A DNA stretch of 64,000 nt, taken from NCBI GenBank assembly GCA_964370045.1, contig CAYJGZ010000002.1, positions 81,695 to 145,694 of the forward strand, in the 5' to 3' direction. Shown piece by piece: positions 17,949 through 25,937 of this stretch. Source of the stretch: JAAYCI01 sp964370045 (GTDB taxonomy: Bacteria; Bacillota; Clostridia; Oscillospirales; Ruminococcaceae). The notes under the pieces were generated by a model. It did not search any database, was not told where the DNA came from, and saw nothing but the letters and a program-made list of their open reading frames with translations. The number at the start of each line of letters is the position of its first letter. The stretch's first letter is position 1. A program made the position numbers and the translations under genes.

Positions 17949-18410
17949 TTATGTGTCGTAGTTTAGGTGCTCTACGTCCCAATTTTGCAGGACATTTAGC
18001 ATGTCCTCTGCGTCTTTTTTTGCACCCTGCAGGTTGTGCTCTCGCCAGTTTCCGCATTCGGGCTCGCTTGCGCCCGGAATATCGCCCTCAAAATCACGTA
18101 CGAATGCAAAAGCATTACGCACCATCTGAATGGCATTCTCGTGCGAAAGTCCTTTGGTTAGAAGGTAACAGCCTGTGCGGCAGCCCATAGGCCCAACATA
18201 GACAACGGTGCTACCGTGTTCGCTGTTGCGTGCGTATGTGGCAAATAGATGCTCAAAAGTGTGCAGCGCCTCAATGGAAAGATAATCTCCGCCGTTTGGC
18301 TCTTTCATGCGAATGTCATACGTTACTATATCCCCAAAGTCCACACGGGAGATGTACATTCCTTTTTTTAGGGTGGTGTGGTCCACCGAAAAGCTGGCTA
18401 TTCGCTCCAT
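17949..18410 (-). CDS. luxS: S-ribosylhomocysteine lyase LuxS
   Basis: Cleaves S-ribosylhomocysteine to homocysteine and the autoinducer-2 precursor, closing the activated-methyl cycle. The metal site is visible: HTFEH near residue 50 and Cys in PECGNWREH near 125; the catalytic Cys lies in MGCRTG near 80. The frame extends 38 codons upstream, but MERIASFSVDH at 18410 has AAGAGG before it and matches the family N-terminus, giving 153 aa. It lies downstream of pyk, separated by a strong terminator. Confidence 0.95.
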   Translation of the reverse strand: MERIASFSVDHTTLKKGMYISRVDFGDIVTYDIRMKEPNGGDYLSIEALHTFEHLFATYARNSEHGSTVVYVGPMGCRTGCYLLTKGLSHENAIQMVRNAFAFVRDFEGDIPGASEPECGNWREHNLQGAKKDAEDMLNVLQNWDVEHLNYDT

Positions 18411-18485
18411 GGCATACCTCTTGTTTATAGTTTGATTGTGAAAGGAATAAGGCCTTGTGCGGCTGTTTGTGCAATGGAAACAGCA

Positions 18486-18548
18486 CAAAAAATATGCACA
18501 AACAGCAGGTTGGTTGTCGAACACATTGTGTATTCTGCTGTTTGTGCA
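18486..18548 (-). terminator. rho-independent terminator after pyk
   Basis: A perfect 14 bp stem, TGCACAAACAGCAG with CTGCTGTTTGTGCA, followed on the minus strand by TATTTTTTG. It lies 27 bases past the pyk stop codon. Confidence 0.85.
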
Positions 18549-18574
18549 CGTGTTGTTGCGGGTGAAAGCTTCGC

Positions 18575-20320
18575 TTACTCTGGCATCACACGAACAATGC
18601 CCCTCTTAGAGTCCACAGAAATCACATCGCCTGTTTTGAGCTTGTGTGTAGCACCGCTGGCTCCTACGATAACGGGCTTGTCCAGTGTAAGCCCCACAAT
18701 GGCGGCGTGGCTGTTCATTCCGCCCTCCTCCGTTATGATGGCTGACGCTCTTTTCATTGCGTCCATCATACGGTTGTTTGTAGCAGTAACAACAAGAATT
18801 TCGCCGTCTTTTAGGTTTGCGTTTGTGTCGTTTGAGCCAAAACACACACGTAGTTTGCCGACAGTGTTGTGGTCGTTCACGCCGGTGCCGGAGGCGAGCA
18901 CGTCGCCCACAAGGTGAGTTTTCATCATGTTTGTGGTGCCGGATACACCCACGGGAACGCCTGCGGTAATTACCACAAGGTCACCCTCGTGCACAAGCCT
19001 TGCCTTTTGGGCGGTTTCTACAGACAGGCTGATTAGCTCATCTGTGCTGCTTGCAATGGGCATCATCATGGGGGAAATGCCCCATGACAAGCTGAGCTGA
19101 CGCTCTACGTACTCGTCGGTTACGCAGGCGCAAATGGGGGTTGAGGGGCGGTATTTGCAAAGCAGACGTGCGGTCTCGCCGCTCTGTGTCACTGTTACAA
19201 TAGCGTTTGCGCCGGTGTCCATAGCAGTGGTGCAGGTGGCGTGGGATACAGCCTCGGCTACCGAAAGCTTGCCCTCGGTATGCTGTAGCTTAAATAGTTG
19301 ATGGTAGTTAATGGAGCTTTCGGTGCGCTCGGCTATGGTGGCCATGGTGCGCACAGTCTCCACCGGATACTTGCCTGCTGCAGTTTCTCCGCTAAGCATA
19401 ATAGCCGATGTGCCGTCGTAAATTGCGTTTGCAACGTCGGTTATTTCGGCACGGGTGGGGCGGGGGTTGCTCATCATGCTTTCCAACATCTGTGTGGCCG
19501 TTATAGCAGGACGCCCTGAGTTGTAGCAGTGCTCAATAAGCCTTTTTTGTATTATGGGAATCTCCGCAAAATCTATCTCTACACCCATGTCGCCACGGGC
19601 AATCATGATACCGTTGGAGGCGGATAGGATTTCTTCGATATTTGTTACGCCGTCCTGGTTTTCGATTTTAGCGATGATAATCATGTGCTCGCCGCCGTTG
19701 TCCTCAAGGAAATTGCGTATATCCTGAATGTCACGTGCCGAACGTGTGAAGGAGGCGGCGATAATGTCAAAACCCTGTTTTATGCCAAACAGAATGTCGT
19801 TTTTGTCCACGGTGGATAGATACGGCAGGGACAGCTGTACCCCGGGCACATTTATGCTCTTTCTGTTGGACACAGGGCCGTGGTTTTTCACCTTACACAC
19901 GATGTCCTCGCCCTTTATCTCCTGCACAATCATTTCAATCTTGCCGTCGTCTATAAGCACACGGCTACCCACGCTAACATCCTGATAAAGGTTTTTGTAG
20001 GTGACGGTGGCCTTTTGTTTGTCGCCCTCAATTTCGCGTGTGGTCAGAGTGAATATGTCATCTTCGTCGAGATGTATCTTGCCCTCTTTGAACGTGCCAA
20101 GGCGAATTTCCGGGCCCTTTGTGTCCAGCAGTGCGGCTATGGGCAGGTTCAGCTCTTCACGCAGAGCCTTTAGCGCGGTTAGGCGGCGAAGCTGCTCGTC
20201 GTGTGTTCCGTGCGAAAAGTTGAACCTTGCCACGTTCATGCCGGCAAGTGCCATTTCTCGAAGTATGCCGGGGGCGTCGGTGGAAGGACCCAGTGTGCAA
20301 ACTATTTTAGTTCGTCTCAT
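18575..20320 (-). CDS. pyk: pyruvate kinase with C-terminal PEP-utiliser-like domain
   Basis: Converts phosphoenolpyruvate and ADP to pyruvate and ATP in glycolysis. Family motifs appear in order: RRTKIVCTLGPST at the N-terminus, NVARFNFSHG, DTKGPEIR, IARGDMGVEI and SGETAAGKYPVE. After about residue 470 an extra domain (ILVVTATNNRMMDAMKRASAI, EEGGMNSHAAIVG) resembles the mobile domain of PEP-utilising enzymes, as in Bacillus-type pyruvate kinases. The frame opens at 20389, but MRRTKIVC at 20320 with GGAGGTTTGAA upstream is the proper start (581 aa). A promoter lies at 20388-20417. Confidence 0.96.
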   Translation of the reverse strand: MRRTKIVCTLGPSTDAPGILREMALAGMNVARFNFSHGTHDEQLRRLTALKALREELNLPIAALLDTKGPEIRLGTFKEGKIHLDEDDIFTLTTREIEGDKQKATVTYKNLYQDVSVGSRVLIDDGKIEMIVQEIKGEDIVCKVKNHGPVSNRKSINVPGVQLSLPYLSTVDKNDILFGIKQGFDIIAASFTRSARDIQDIRNFLEDNGGEHMIIIAKIENQDGVTNIEEILSASNGIMIARGDMGVEIDFAEIPIIQKRLIEHCYNSGRPAITATQMLESMMSNPRPTRAEITDVANAIYDGTSAIMLSGETAAGKYPVETVRTMATIAERTESSINYHQLFKLQHTEGKLSVAEAVSHATCTTAMDTGANAIVTVTQSGETARLLCKYRPSTPICACVTDEYVERQLSLSWGISPMMMPIASSTDELISLSVETAQKARLVHEGDLVVITAGVPVGVSGTTNMMKTHLVGDVLASGTGVNDHNTVGKLRVCFGSNDTNANLKDGEILVVTATNNRMMDAMKRASAIITEEGGMNSHAAIVGLTLDKPVIVGASGATHKLKTGDVISVDSKRGIVRVMPE

Positions 20321-20387
20321 TTCAAACCTCCAAATAATTAAGTGCTTACGTCGGTAAATCATGTCCTCAATAATTCTGTTCCAAATC

Positions 20388-20417
20388 ATTATACCTAAAT
20401 TAAGTATGCAACTTCAA
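20388..20417 (-). promoter_or_regulatory. promoter of pyk
   Basis: On the minus strand, TTGAAG (20417-20412), an 18-base spacer and TATAAT (20393-20388), about 65 bases before the pyk start. Confidence 0.6.
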
Positions 20418-20662
20418 GTTAAATTCATGTAATTTTAGCAGAAAGTGTGCTGTGGGTGGATGCATGAGGTGAAACATGGGGTAAAACAGATGCTACTCTG
20501 CGGAGTAGAAAAGACAAAACTAAGCACAAAAAAGACATGATTTTGCAAAAAAAGCAAAAAAAGGTATAGAATAAATTTCGTTGCCTTGGGTTCGAATATG
20601 TGCAAAGTGCACATTTTTTTTGTGAGAACATACAACATGAAATGTGGCACAGTAAAATTTGC

Positions 20663-20692
20663 TTGACAAGGGGTGGCAACATCACGTAATAT
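20663..20692 (+). promoter_or_regulatory. promoter of tetR-type regulator
   Basis: TTGACA (20663-20668) and TAATAT (20687-20692) with an 18-base spacer, directly followed by a palindromic operator candidate. Between pyk and this promoter (20420-20660) no gene is seen. Confidence 0.7.
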
Positions 20693-20695
20693 GAA

Positions 20696-20715
20696 TTTCG
20701 ACAGATATGTCGAAA
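20696..20715. promoter_or_regulatory. palindromic operator candidate for the TetR regulator
   Basis: TTTCGACA-GATA-TGTCGAAA has two perfect 8 bp arms around 4 bases and starts 3 bases after the -10 box, the usual place for an autoregulatory TetR-family operator. Which protein binds it is inferred from position. Confidence 0.65.
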
Positions 20716-20739
20716 TGTTGAATGTATCATAAATTTATA

Positions 20740-20850
20740 GGCAGCGTCTACACGAATTGAAGCGATATGATTTTAAGCAATTTTTTTTTGCCGGACACGG
20801 CGGAAAAATTGCTTAAATCAGGAGATTGAACATTTGTGTAGACACTGCCC
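20740..20850. repeat. 111 bp near-complete inverted repeat in the tetR leader
   Basis: The ends GGCAGCGTCTACACGAA and (reverse complement of the right end) GGGCAGTGTCTACACAA are inverted repeats. The inner arms TTTAAGCAATTTTT and AAAAATTGCTTAAA also pair, as do GCCG and CGGC around the centre. The element lies between the tetR promoter and its ribosome-binding site, so the leader RNA could fold into one long hairpin. It may be a MITE of a second family or a regulatory leader. Confidence 0.7.
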
Positions 20851-20869
20851 AACCAACCGGGAGAAGCGC

Positions 20870-21445
20870 ATGTACGCAAAGTCCACCGAAAAACGGGAGC
20901 AGATACTCGAGGGCGCAAAGGGTGTGTTTTTGCAAAAGGGGTTTGCGGCGGCGAGTATGCAGGATATTATACAGGCGTGTGGTATCAGCAGGGGCGGGCT
21001 GTATTTTTACTATTCTTCGGTGGGGGAGATTTTTTGCGAGCTTATTACCGGGCGTGCTCGCACCACACAAAAGATGGTGCAGCACATGATAGAGAACAGC
21101 ACAAGCTTTGAAAATTTGTTGCGCGAGTACTTTGCGTACCAAAAGGAACGCCTGTGCAATATGGATAAGAGCCTTTTGGGAGCAATGGTGCAGTATGGCC
21201 TTGCGAACGAGACAGGAGAGGGCAGGCGCTTTGTACAGGAGCAGTACGAAAAAACACGCCTGCTGGTTGAGAGCATTTTAGCCCACGGGAGGGCGCTTGG
21301 GCAGTTTTCGGGGGATGTGCAGGCCGCCGCAAGCCACATACTGTTTGTGATAGAGGGCATGAGCATCATGGCGATGACTGCGGGAATGCAGGTGCAAATG
21401 ATGGATGCGCAGTTTGAGCTTTTAATAAATATGTTTACTAAATAA
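20870..21445 (+). CDS. TetR/AcrR-family transcriptional regulator
   Basis: A 191 aa repressor-type protein with an N-terminal helix-turn-helix (about residues 10-55; QILEGAKGVFLQKGF, SMQDIIQACGISRGGLYFYYSS) and a helical ligand-binding C-terminal domain. The frame opens at 20834, but ATG 20870 follows CGGGAGAAG and gives the usual N-terminus. The gene starts 11 bases before the ECF S-component gene ends its spacer, i.e. the two are 11 bases apart, and it probably controls that gene and itself through the palindrome at 20696-20715. The effector is unknown. Confidence 0.9.
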   Translation: MYAKSTEKREQILEGAKGVFLQKGFAAASMQDIIQACGISRGGLYFYYSSVGEIFCELITGRARTTQKMVQHMIENSTSFENLLREYFAYQKERLCNMDKSLLGAMVQYGLANETGEGRRFVQEQYEKTRLLVESILAHGRALGQFSGDVQAAASHILFVIEGMSIMAMTAGMQVQMMDAQFELLINMFTK

Positions 21446-21456
21446 AGGGGTTAAAT

Positions 21457-22074
21457 ATGAAAAGAACCGAAAAGACGTTGTTTATCACAAGGTTTGGCAT
21501 TTTGCTTGCCATCGAGGCGATTTTTTGCTTCACACCGCTTGGCTCACTGCCGGCGATAGGGCCCATTGTGGCGACGCTTGCGCTACTGCCTGTGGTGGCA
21601 ACAGCCATAATGATGGGCACGGCGGCCGGCACATTGATGGGATTTTTTGCGGGGCTGTTCAGCTTTTTGGTGTGGACATTCACACCGCCCAGCCCTTTGG
21701 TGGCGTTTGTGTTTACTCCGTTTTATAGCTTTGGAGAGTTTCAGGGAAACTTTTTCAGTCTGCTCATCTGTTTTGTGCCCCGAATACTGGCAGGCACGGT
21801 GGCAGGTGCACTGTGTAGTGCGCTGAAAAATAAGGGCAACATACTGCGCTTTACGCTGGCCGGCTTTGCCGCAAGCATGACAAACACCCTGCTTGTAATG
21901 GGCGGCATATGGCTGTTCTTCGGCGGACAGTACCAGCAGGTGGTGGGCAGCGCCATACTTATAGTAATAGGCATGACGGTGCTGACCAGTGGCATACCCG
22001 AGGCGATTATAGCGGCGATTACGGCGCTGGGGCTGGGCAAGCTTGTGAGCAGGGGAAAGGCGAGAGGAAAGTAA
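21457..22074 (+). CDS. ECF transporter S component (substrate-specific subunit)
   Basis: A 205 aa protein with about six hydrophobic helices, including TFTPPSPLVAFVFTPFYSFGEFQGNFFS and VPRILAGTVAGAL, typical of the S subunits of energy-coupling-factor vitamin importers. S subunits capture a vitamin or metal and dock onto a shared EcfT/EcfA/EcfA' module encoded elsewhere; none is in this window. No riboswitch is seen upstream, and control seems to be by the adjacent TetR protein. The substrate cannot be read from sequence. Confidence 0.75.
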   Translation: MKRTEKTLFITRFGILLAIEAIFCFTPLGSLPAIGPIVATLALLPVVATAIMMGTAAGTLMGFFAGLFSFLVWTFTPPSPLVAFVFTPFYSFGEFQGNFFSLLICFVPRILAGTVAGALCSALKNKGNILRFTLAGFAASMTNTLLVMGGIWLFFGGQYQQVVGSAILIVIGMTVLTSGIPEAIIAAITALGLGKLVSRGKARGK

Positions 22075-22080
22075 ATGTGA

Positions 22081-22116
22081 AATAAAAGGTACTGCCCGAG
22101 GGCGGTGTCTTTTATT
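22081..22116 (+). terminator. rho-independent terminator after ECF S component
   Basis: AATAAAAGGTACTGCCC pairs with GGGCGGTGTCTTTTATT around a two-base loop, ending in a T-rich stretch. Confidence 0.75.
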
Positions 22117-22198
22117 CGCTGTTATAGACGAAATATCATATGCACATCCGGTTGCACAGCACATACTAAAAAAATATTTATTTTTTGGCAATTTGGTA

Positions 22199-22228
22199 TT
22201 GTTAAAAAACCTGCACTGCTGTTATAAT
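22199..22228 (+). promoter_or_regulatory. promoter of serC
   Basis: TTGTTA (22199-22204), an 18-base spacer and TATAAT (22223-22228), 44 bases before the serC start. I see no T-box or other riboswitch here. Confidence 0.65.
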
Positions 22229-22272
22229 AGTAGCGCTGTATTTGAAGAATAACATGCTTGGGAGGAATACAA

Positions 22273-23358
22273 ATGGCAAGAATTTACAATTTTTCGGCAG
22301 GCCCGTCCATGCTGCCCGAAGAGGTATTGAAGCAGGCGGCTGACGAAATGATGGATTACAAGGGCAGTGGCATGGGCGTTATGGAGATGAGCCACCGTAG
22401 CAAGGTGTATGATGAGATTATCAAAAACACCGAGGCTATGTTCCGCAAGGTTATGAACATCCCCGATAACTACAAGGTGCTGTTTTTGCAGGGCGGCGCT
22501 ACCATGCAGTTCGCAATGCTCCCCATGAACCTGCTTACAAAGAGCGGCTCTGCGGACTATGTGCTCACAGGCAACTTCTCCACAAACGCCTACAAAGAAG
22601 TAAAGGCGCTGGGCAAAGAGGTGAAGATTGCGGGTAGCACCAAGGAGGAGAACTTCTGCCGTATTCCGAAGCAGGAAGAGCTTACTCTGGATGCGAACGC
22701 AGACTACCTGCACCTTTGCACAAACAACACCATCTACGGCAGCAAGTGGCAGTATGTTCCGGCTACAGGCAATGTGCCCGTAGTGGCTGATATGTCCAGC
22801 TGCATTTTGTCCGAGCCTGTGGATGTGTCCAAGTATGGCATAATCTACGCAGGTGCGCAAAAGAACATTGCTCCCGCAGGCGTTACCATCGTGATTATCC
22901 GCGAGGACCTGCTGGGCGAGCCCCTGCCCGGCACTCCCGTTATGCTCAACTACAAGACAATGGCGGAAAAGGAGTCCATGTACAACACTCCTCCCACCTA
23001 CTCCATTTACATGGCTATGCTCGTGCTGCAGTGGATTGAAAAGACGGGCGGCCTTGAGGCAATGAAAAAGCGCAACGAGGAAAAGGCGGCAATCCTGTAC
23101 GATTACCTCGACTCCACAAGCTTCTACAAGACGGACATCGTGAAGGAAGACCGCAGCATGATGAACGTTACATTTAAGACAGGCGATGACGAGCTGGACG
23201 CAAAGTTCATAAAGGCAAGCGTTGCGGCAGGCATGTCCAACCTCAAGGGCCACCGTGTGATGGGCGGTATGCGTGCATCCATCTACAACGCAATGCCCAT
23301 CGAGGGTGTTAAGGCGCTTGTGGCCTTCATGAAGGAATTCGAGAAGGAAAATAGCTAA
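22273..23358 (+). CDS. serC: phosphoserine aminotransferase
   Basis: PLP enzyme making 3-phosphoserine from 3-phosphohydroxypyruvate and glutamate in serine biosynthesis. The start MARIYNFSAGPSMLPEEV is the family N-terminus, FLQGGATMQF forms the cofactor phosphate site, and the PLP lysine lies in YAGAQKNIAPAG near residue 198. HRVMGGMRASIYNAMP near the end is also typical. Length 361 aa. GGAGG at 22261-22265 supports ATG 22273 over the upstream in-frame start. Codon use (ATC, GGC, AAG) is more biased than in neighbours, suggesting high expression. It is paired with serA. Confidence 0.96.
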   Translation: MARIYNFSAGPSMLPEEVLKQAADEMMDYKGSGMGVMEMSHRSKVYDEIIKNTEAMFRKVMNIPDNYKVLFLQGGATMQFAMLPMNLLTKSGSADYVLTGNFSTNAYKEVKALGKEVKIAGSTKEENFCRIPKQEELTLDANADYLHLCTNNTIYGSKWQYVPATGNVPVVADMSSCILSEPVDVSKYGIIYAGAQKNIAPAGVTIVIIREDLLGEPLPGTPVMLNYKTMAEKESMYNTPPTYSIYMAMLVLQWIEKTGGLEAMKKRNEEKAAILYDYLDSTSFYKTDIVKEDRSMMNVTFKTGDDELDAKFIKASVAAGMSNLKGHRVMGGMRASIYNAMPIEGVKALVAFMKEFEKENS

Positions 23359-23389
23359 ATTGTACGGTGTCACCTAAAATCTTTTGTGT

Positions 23390-23420
23390 GCTCCTCGCCC
23401 TCAAAAAGGGTGAGGGGTGC
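23390..23420 (+). other. hairpin between serC and serA
   Basis: GCTCCTCGCCCT pairs with AGGGTGAGGGGTGC around CAAAA. No T run follows, so it is probably an intercistronic hairpin rather than a full terminator. Confidence 0.5.
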
Positions 23421-23457
23421 ATTTCCTAAAGCTAAAAACAATAGTGAGGTGTTAATT

Positions 23458-24363
23458 ATGGCAAGGATACTTGCATCCGACGGTCTTGAAAAGTCCGCAA
23501 TAGCAAAGCTGCAAAGCTACGGCCACGAGGTTGTGGAGCAGTTTTACGAGGCGGAAGAGCTGAAAAATGCGGTAAAAGAGTACGACGTGCTTGTGGTGCG
23601 TAGCGCTACAAAGGTGCGTGAGCCTATCATAGATGCAGCGCTGGAGACGGGCAAGCTGAAGCTTATCATCCGTGGCGGCGTGGGCGTTGACAACATTGAC
23701 GTGGAGTACGCACGCTCCAAGGGCATTACGGTGGCAAACACCCCCAATGCCTCCAGCGCTTCGGTGGCAGAGCTTGCCATCGGCCACATGTTCAGCATTG
23801 CACGCCACATGTATGCCGCAAACGTAACCATGCGTGAGGGCAAGTGGGAGAAGAAAAAGTACAGCGGCATCGAGCTTTCGGGCAAGACTCTCGGCCTCAT
23901 CGGCCTTGGCCGTATCGGACGCTGCACCGCAGATAAGGCGGCGGCTCTGGGCATGAATGTCATCTACTACACCCGTAGCGGCCACAAGGAGGAGAACGCT
24001 CCTTACACATATGTGGAGAAGGACGAGCTGCTTGCAAAGGCGGACTTTATCTCCCTGCACTCGCCCAAGGCACCCCAGCCCATCATCGGTGCGGACGAAA
24101 TAGCCAAGATGAAGGACGGCGTGTACCTGGTGAACACCTCAAGGGGCAACCTCATCGAGGAGGATGCACTTGTGGAGGCGCTGAACTCGGGCAAGGTAGC
24201 GGCGGCGGCGCTGGACGTATTCGCCGAAGAGCCCACCAAAAACGAGGCTATCTACACACATCCCAAAATTTCGCTCACTCCCCACGTGGGTGCTTCCACG
24301 GGTGAGGCGCAGGAGCGCATCGGCGAAGAGGTTGTGGCGCACATCCAAAAGCAGTTTGGCTAA
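23458..24363 (+). CDS. serA: D-3-phosphoglycerate dehydrogenase, short form
   Basis: Oxidises 3-phosphoglycerate with NAD, the first step of serine synthesis. A D-2-hydroxyacid dehydrogenase fold with the NAD site GLIGLGRIGR near residue 147, catalytic Arg in VNTSRG (near 229), Glu in FAEEPT (near 258) and His in TPHVGAST (near 277). At 302 aa it ends right after the catalytic domain and has no ACT or ASB regulatory domain, so serine feedback by the classic ACT route is not expected. The frame opens at 23386, but MARILASDGLEK at 23458 after GTGAGGTG is the family start. It is probably co-transcribed with serC. Confidence 0.93.
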   Translation: MARILASDGLEKSAIAKLQSYGHEVVEQFYEAEELKNAVKEYDVLVVRSATKVREPIIDAALETGKLKLIIRGGVGVDNIDVEYARSKGITVANTPNASSASVAELAIGHMFSIARHMYAANVTMREGKWEKKKYSGIELSGKTLGLIGLGRIGRCTADKAAALGMNVIYYTRSGHKEENAPYTYVEKDELLAKADFISLHSPKAPQPIIGADEIAKMKDGVYLVNTSRGNLIEEDALVEALNSGKVAAAALDVFAEEPTKNEAIYTHPKISLTPHVGASTGEAQERIGEEVVAHIQKQFG

Positions 24364-24403
24364 ATAGTGGCGACGCTACCTAAAGCGTAGCATGTATAGT
24401 ATT

Positions 24404-24447
24404 CACCGCATAATTCCGAGACGCAGCGGGGTTGTGCGGTGTTGCTT
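24404..24447 (+). terminator. terminator-like hairpin after serA
   Basis: CACCGCATAA pairs with TTGTGCGGTG across a long loop, followed by TTGCTTTT, about 40 bases past the serA stop. Confidence 0.55.
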
Positions 24448-24555
24448 TTAGCAAAATGTTTGAGTTGAAATGAAAAAGCAGGGGAAACAAAAAAGAATAC
24501 TTGTGTTTTCATCACATCAGCTTGCCCTAAATTATTTTTTTTAAGGAGAGATAGC

Positions 24556-25806
24556 ATGGCAATAGTGAAGCCTTTTAAGGCAGTGCGCCCCACACCCGAG
24601 TGCGCAAGCAAGGTGGCGGCGCTTCCGTATGACGTTATGAACAGCGAAGAGGCACGTGAGATGGTAAAGGGCAACCCCCACTCCTTTTTGCACGTGGATA
24701 AAGCGGAGATAGACCTTGACCCCTCCGTGGACATTTACGACGCAAAGGTGTACCAAAAAGCACGTGAGAACATGGATAAAATGCAGGATGACGGAGTGCT
24801 TGTGCAGGATGCAAAGGCCTGCTTTTACATTTACAAGCTCACCATGGACGGCCGCCCGCAGGTGGGTGTGGTGGCCTGCCCCTCCATTGATGATTACATG
24901 AACAATATCATCAAAAAGCACGAGTTCACCCGTGCGGACAAAGAGGCGGACCGTATTCGTCACGTGGATGTGCTGGATGCGAACACAGGCCCTATCTTTT
25001 TGACGCACCGCCCAAACGCACGTCTTGCGGATATAGTGGACGGCTGGATGGCGAAAAACAGCGCTGTGTGCGACTACACAGCGGAGGACGGCGTGGGCCA
25101 CGCAGTGTGGGTAATTGACGATGCAGCGCTTGTTGCGGAGATTGAAAAAATCTTTGAGGGCATCGACTACCTGTACATTGCGGACGGACATCACCGTTGT
25201 GCAAGTGCTGTGAAGGTTGGGCAAAAGCGCCGTGAGGAGCTGCCGAGCTACACAGGCAACGAGGAGTTCAACTTCTTCCTGTCGGTTATTTTCCCCAGCG
25301 ACCAGCTAAAAATCATGGACTACAACAGGCTGGTGAAAGACCTGAATGGCAACGATGAAGCGCAATTTATGCAAAAGCTTGAGCAGGACTTTGACATCGA
25401 GCAGTACACGGGCGCAGGCCAGATGAAGCCGAGCGAAAAGCACACTTTCGGCATGTATCTCGGCGGCAAGTGGTACAAGCTGAGCGCAAAAGCAGGCACA
25501 TACGACGAGAGCGACCCTGTGAGCCGCCTGGATGTTTCCATCCTGCAAAACCGTGTGCTTGCGCCTGTTTTGGGCATTGAGGACCCCCGCACGGACAAGC
25601 GCATAGACTTTGTGGGCGGCATTCGTGGCCTTGCGGAGCTGGAGGAGCGTGTGAAGGGCGGCTGGGCCGTGGCGTTCTCCATGTACCCCACCACGCTGGA
25701 CGACCTTATGGCCATTGCGGACGCAGGCATGGTGATGCCTCCCAAGTCCACATGGTTTGAGCCTAAGCTGCGCAGTGGCCTGTTTATTCACAAGCTGAGC
25801 GACTAA
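24556..25806 (+). CDS. DUF1015 family protein
   Basis: A 416 aa conserved protein of unknown biochemical function. Recognisable DUF1015 features are the N-terminal LPYDVMNSEEAREM, HRPNARL in the middle, and IADGHHRCASAVKVGQKRRE near residue 215. Start ATG 24556 has AAGGAGAG upstream. It follows serC and serA in the same orientation; this serC-serA-DUF1015 order recurs in Clostridia (from general knowledge) and suggests a link to serine metabolism. Codon use is as biased as in serA. The reaction is unknown. Confidence 0.9.
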   Translation: MAIVKPFKAVRPTPECASKVAALPYDVMNSEEAREMVKGNPHSFLHVDKAEIDLDPSVDIYDAKVYQKARENMDKMQDDGVLVQDAKACFYIYKLTMDGRPQVGVVACPSIDDYMNNIIKKHEFTRADKEADRIRHVDVLDANTGPIFLTHRPNARLADIVDGWMAKNSAVCDYTAEDGVGHAVWVIDDAALVAEIEKIFEGIDYLYIADGHHRCASAVKVGQKRREELPSYTGNEEFNFFLSVIFPSDQLKIMDYNRLVKDLNGNDEAQFMQKLEQDFDIEQYTGAGQMKPSEKHTFGMYLGGKWYKLSAKAGTYDESDPVSRLDVSILQNRVLAPVLGIEDPRTDKRIDFVGGIRGLAELEERVKGGWAVAFSMYPTTLDDLMAIADAGMVMPPKSTWFEPKLRSGLFIHKLSD

Positions 25807-25836
25807 TATTTTTTGTAAGTATAATAAACACAGCTT

Positions 25837-25877
25837 AAAATCCCCTACGAGCAGAATGAATGCTCATAGGGGATTTT
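25837..25877. terminator. bidirectional terminator between DUF1015 gene and pseudouridine synthase
   Basis: AAAATCCCCTACGAGCA pairs with TGCTCATAGGGGATTTT around GAATGAA. It serves the two convergent genes. Confidence 0.85.
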
Positions 25878-25937
25878 GTGCGTGAAAAATATGTGTTTTA
25901 TTGCGGATTTCAGTGTGAGATGAACTGTGTCTCCGTG

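Noticed and set aside
17610..17966. 118-codon frame in the gap upstream of binding-protein gene 2
   Set aside because: Runs into the luxS 3' end on the wrong strand, lacks a ribosome-binding site and a credible composition; treated as promoter region.
22120..22272. Possible T-box or serine-related riboswitch before serC
   Set aside because: No T-box sequence or specifier hairpin seen; only a promoter and a short leader.
22222..23373. 383-codon open frame on the minus strand opposite serC
   Set aside because: Antisense shadow of a strongly biased gene; His/Cys/Val-rich translation without family motifs or ribosome-binding site.
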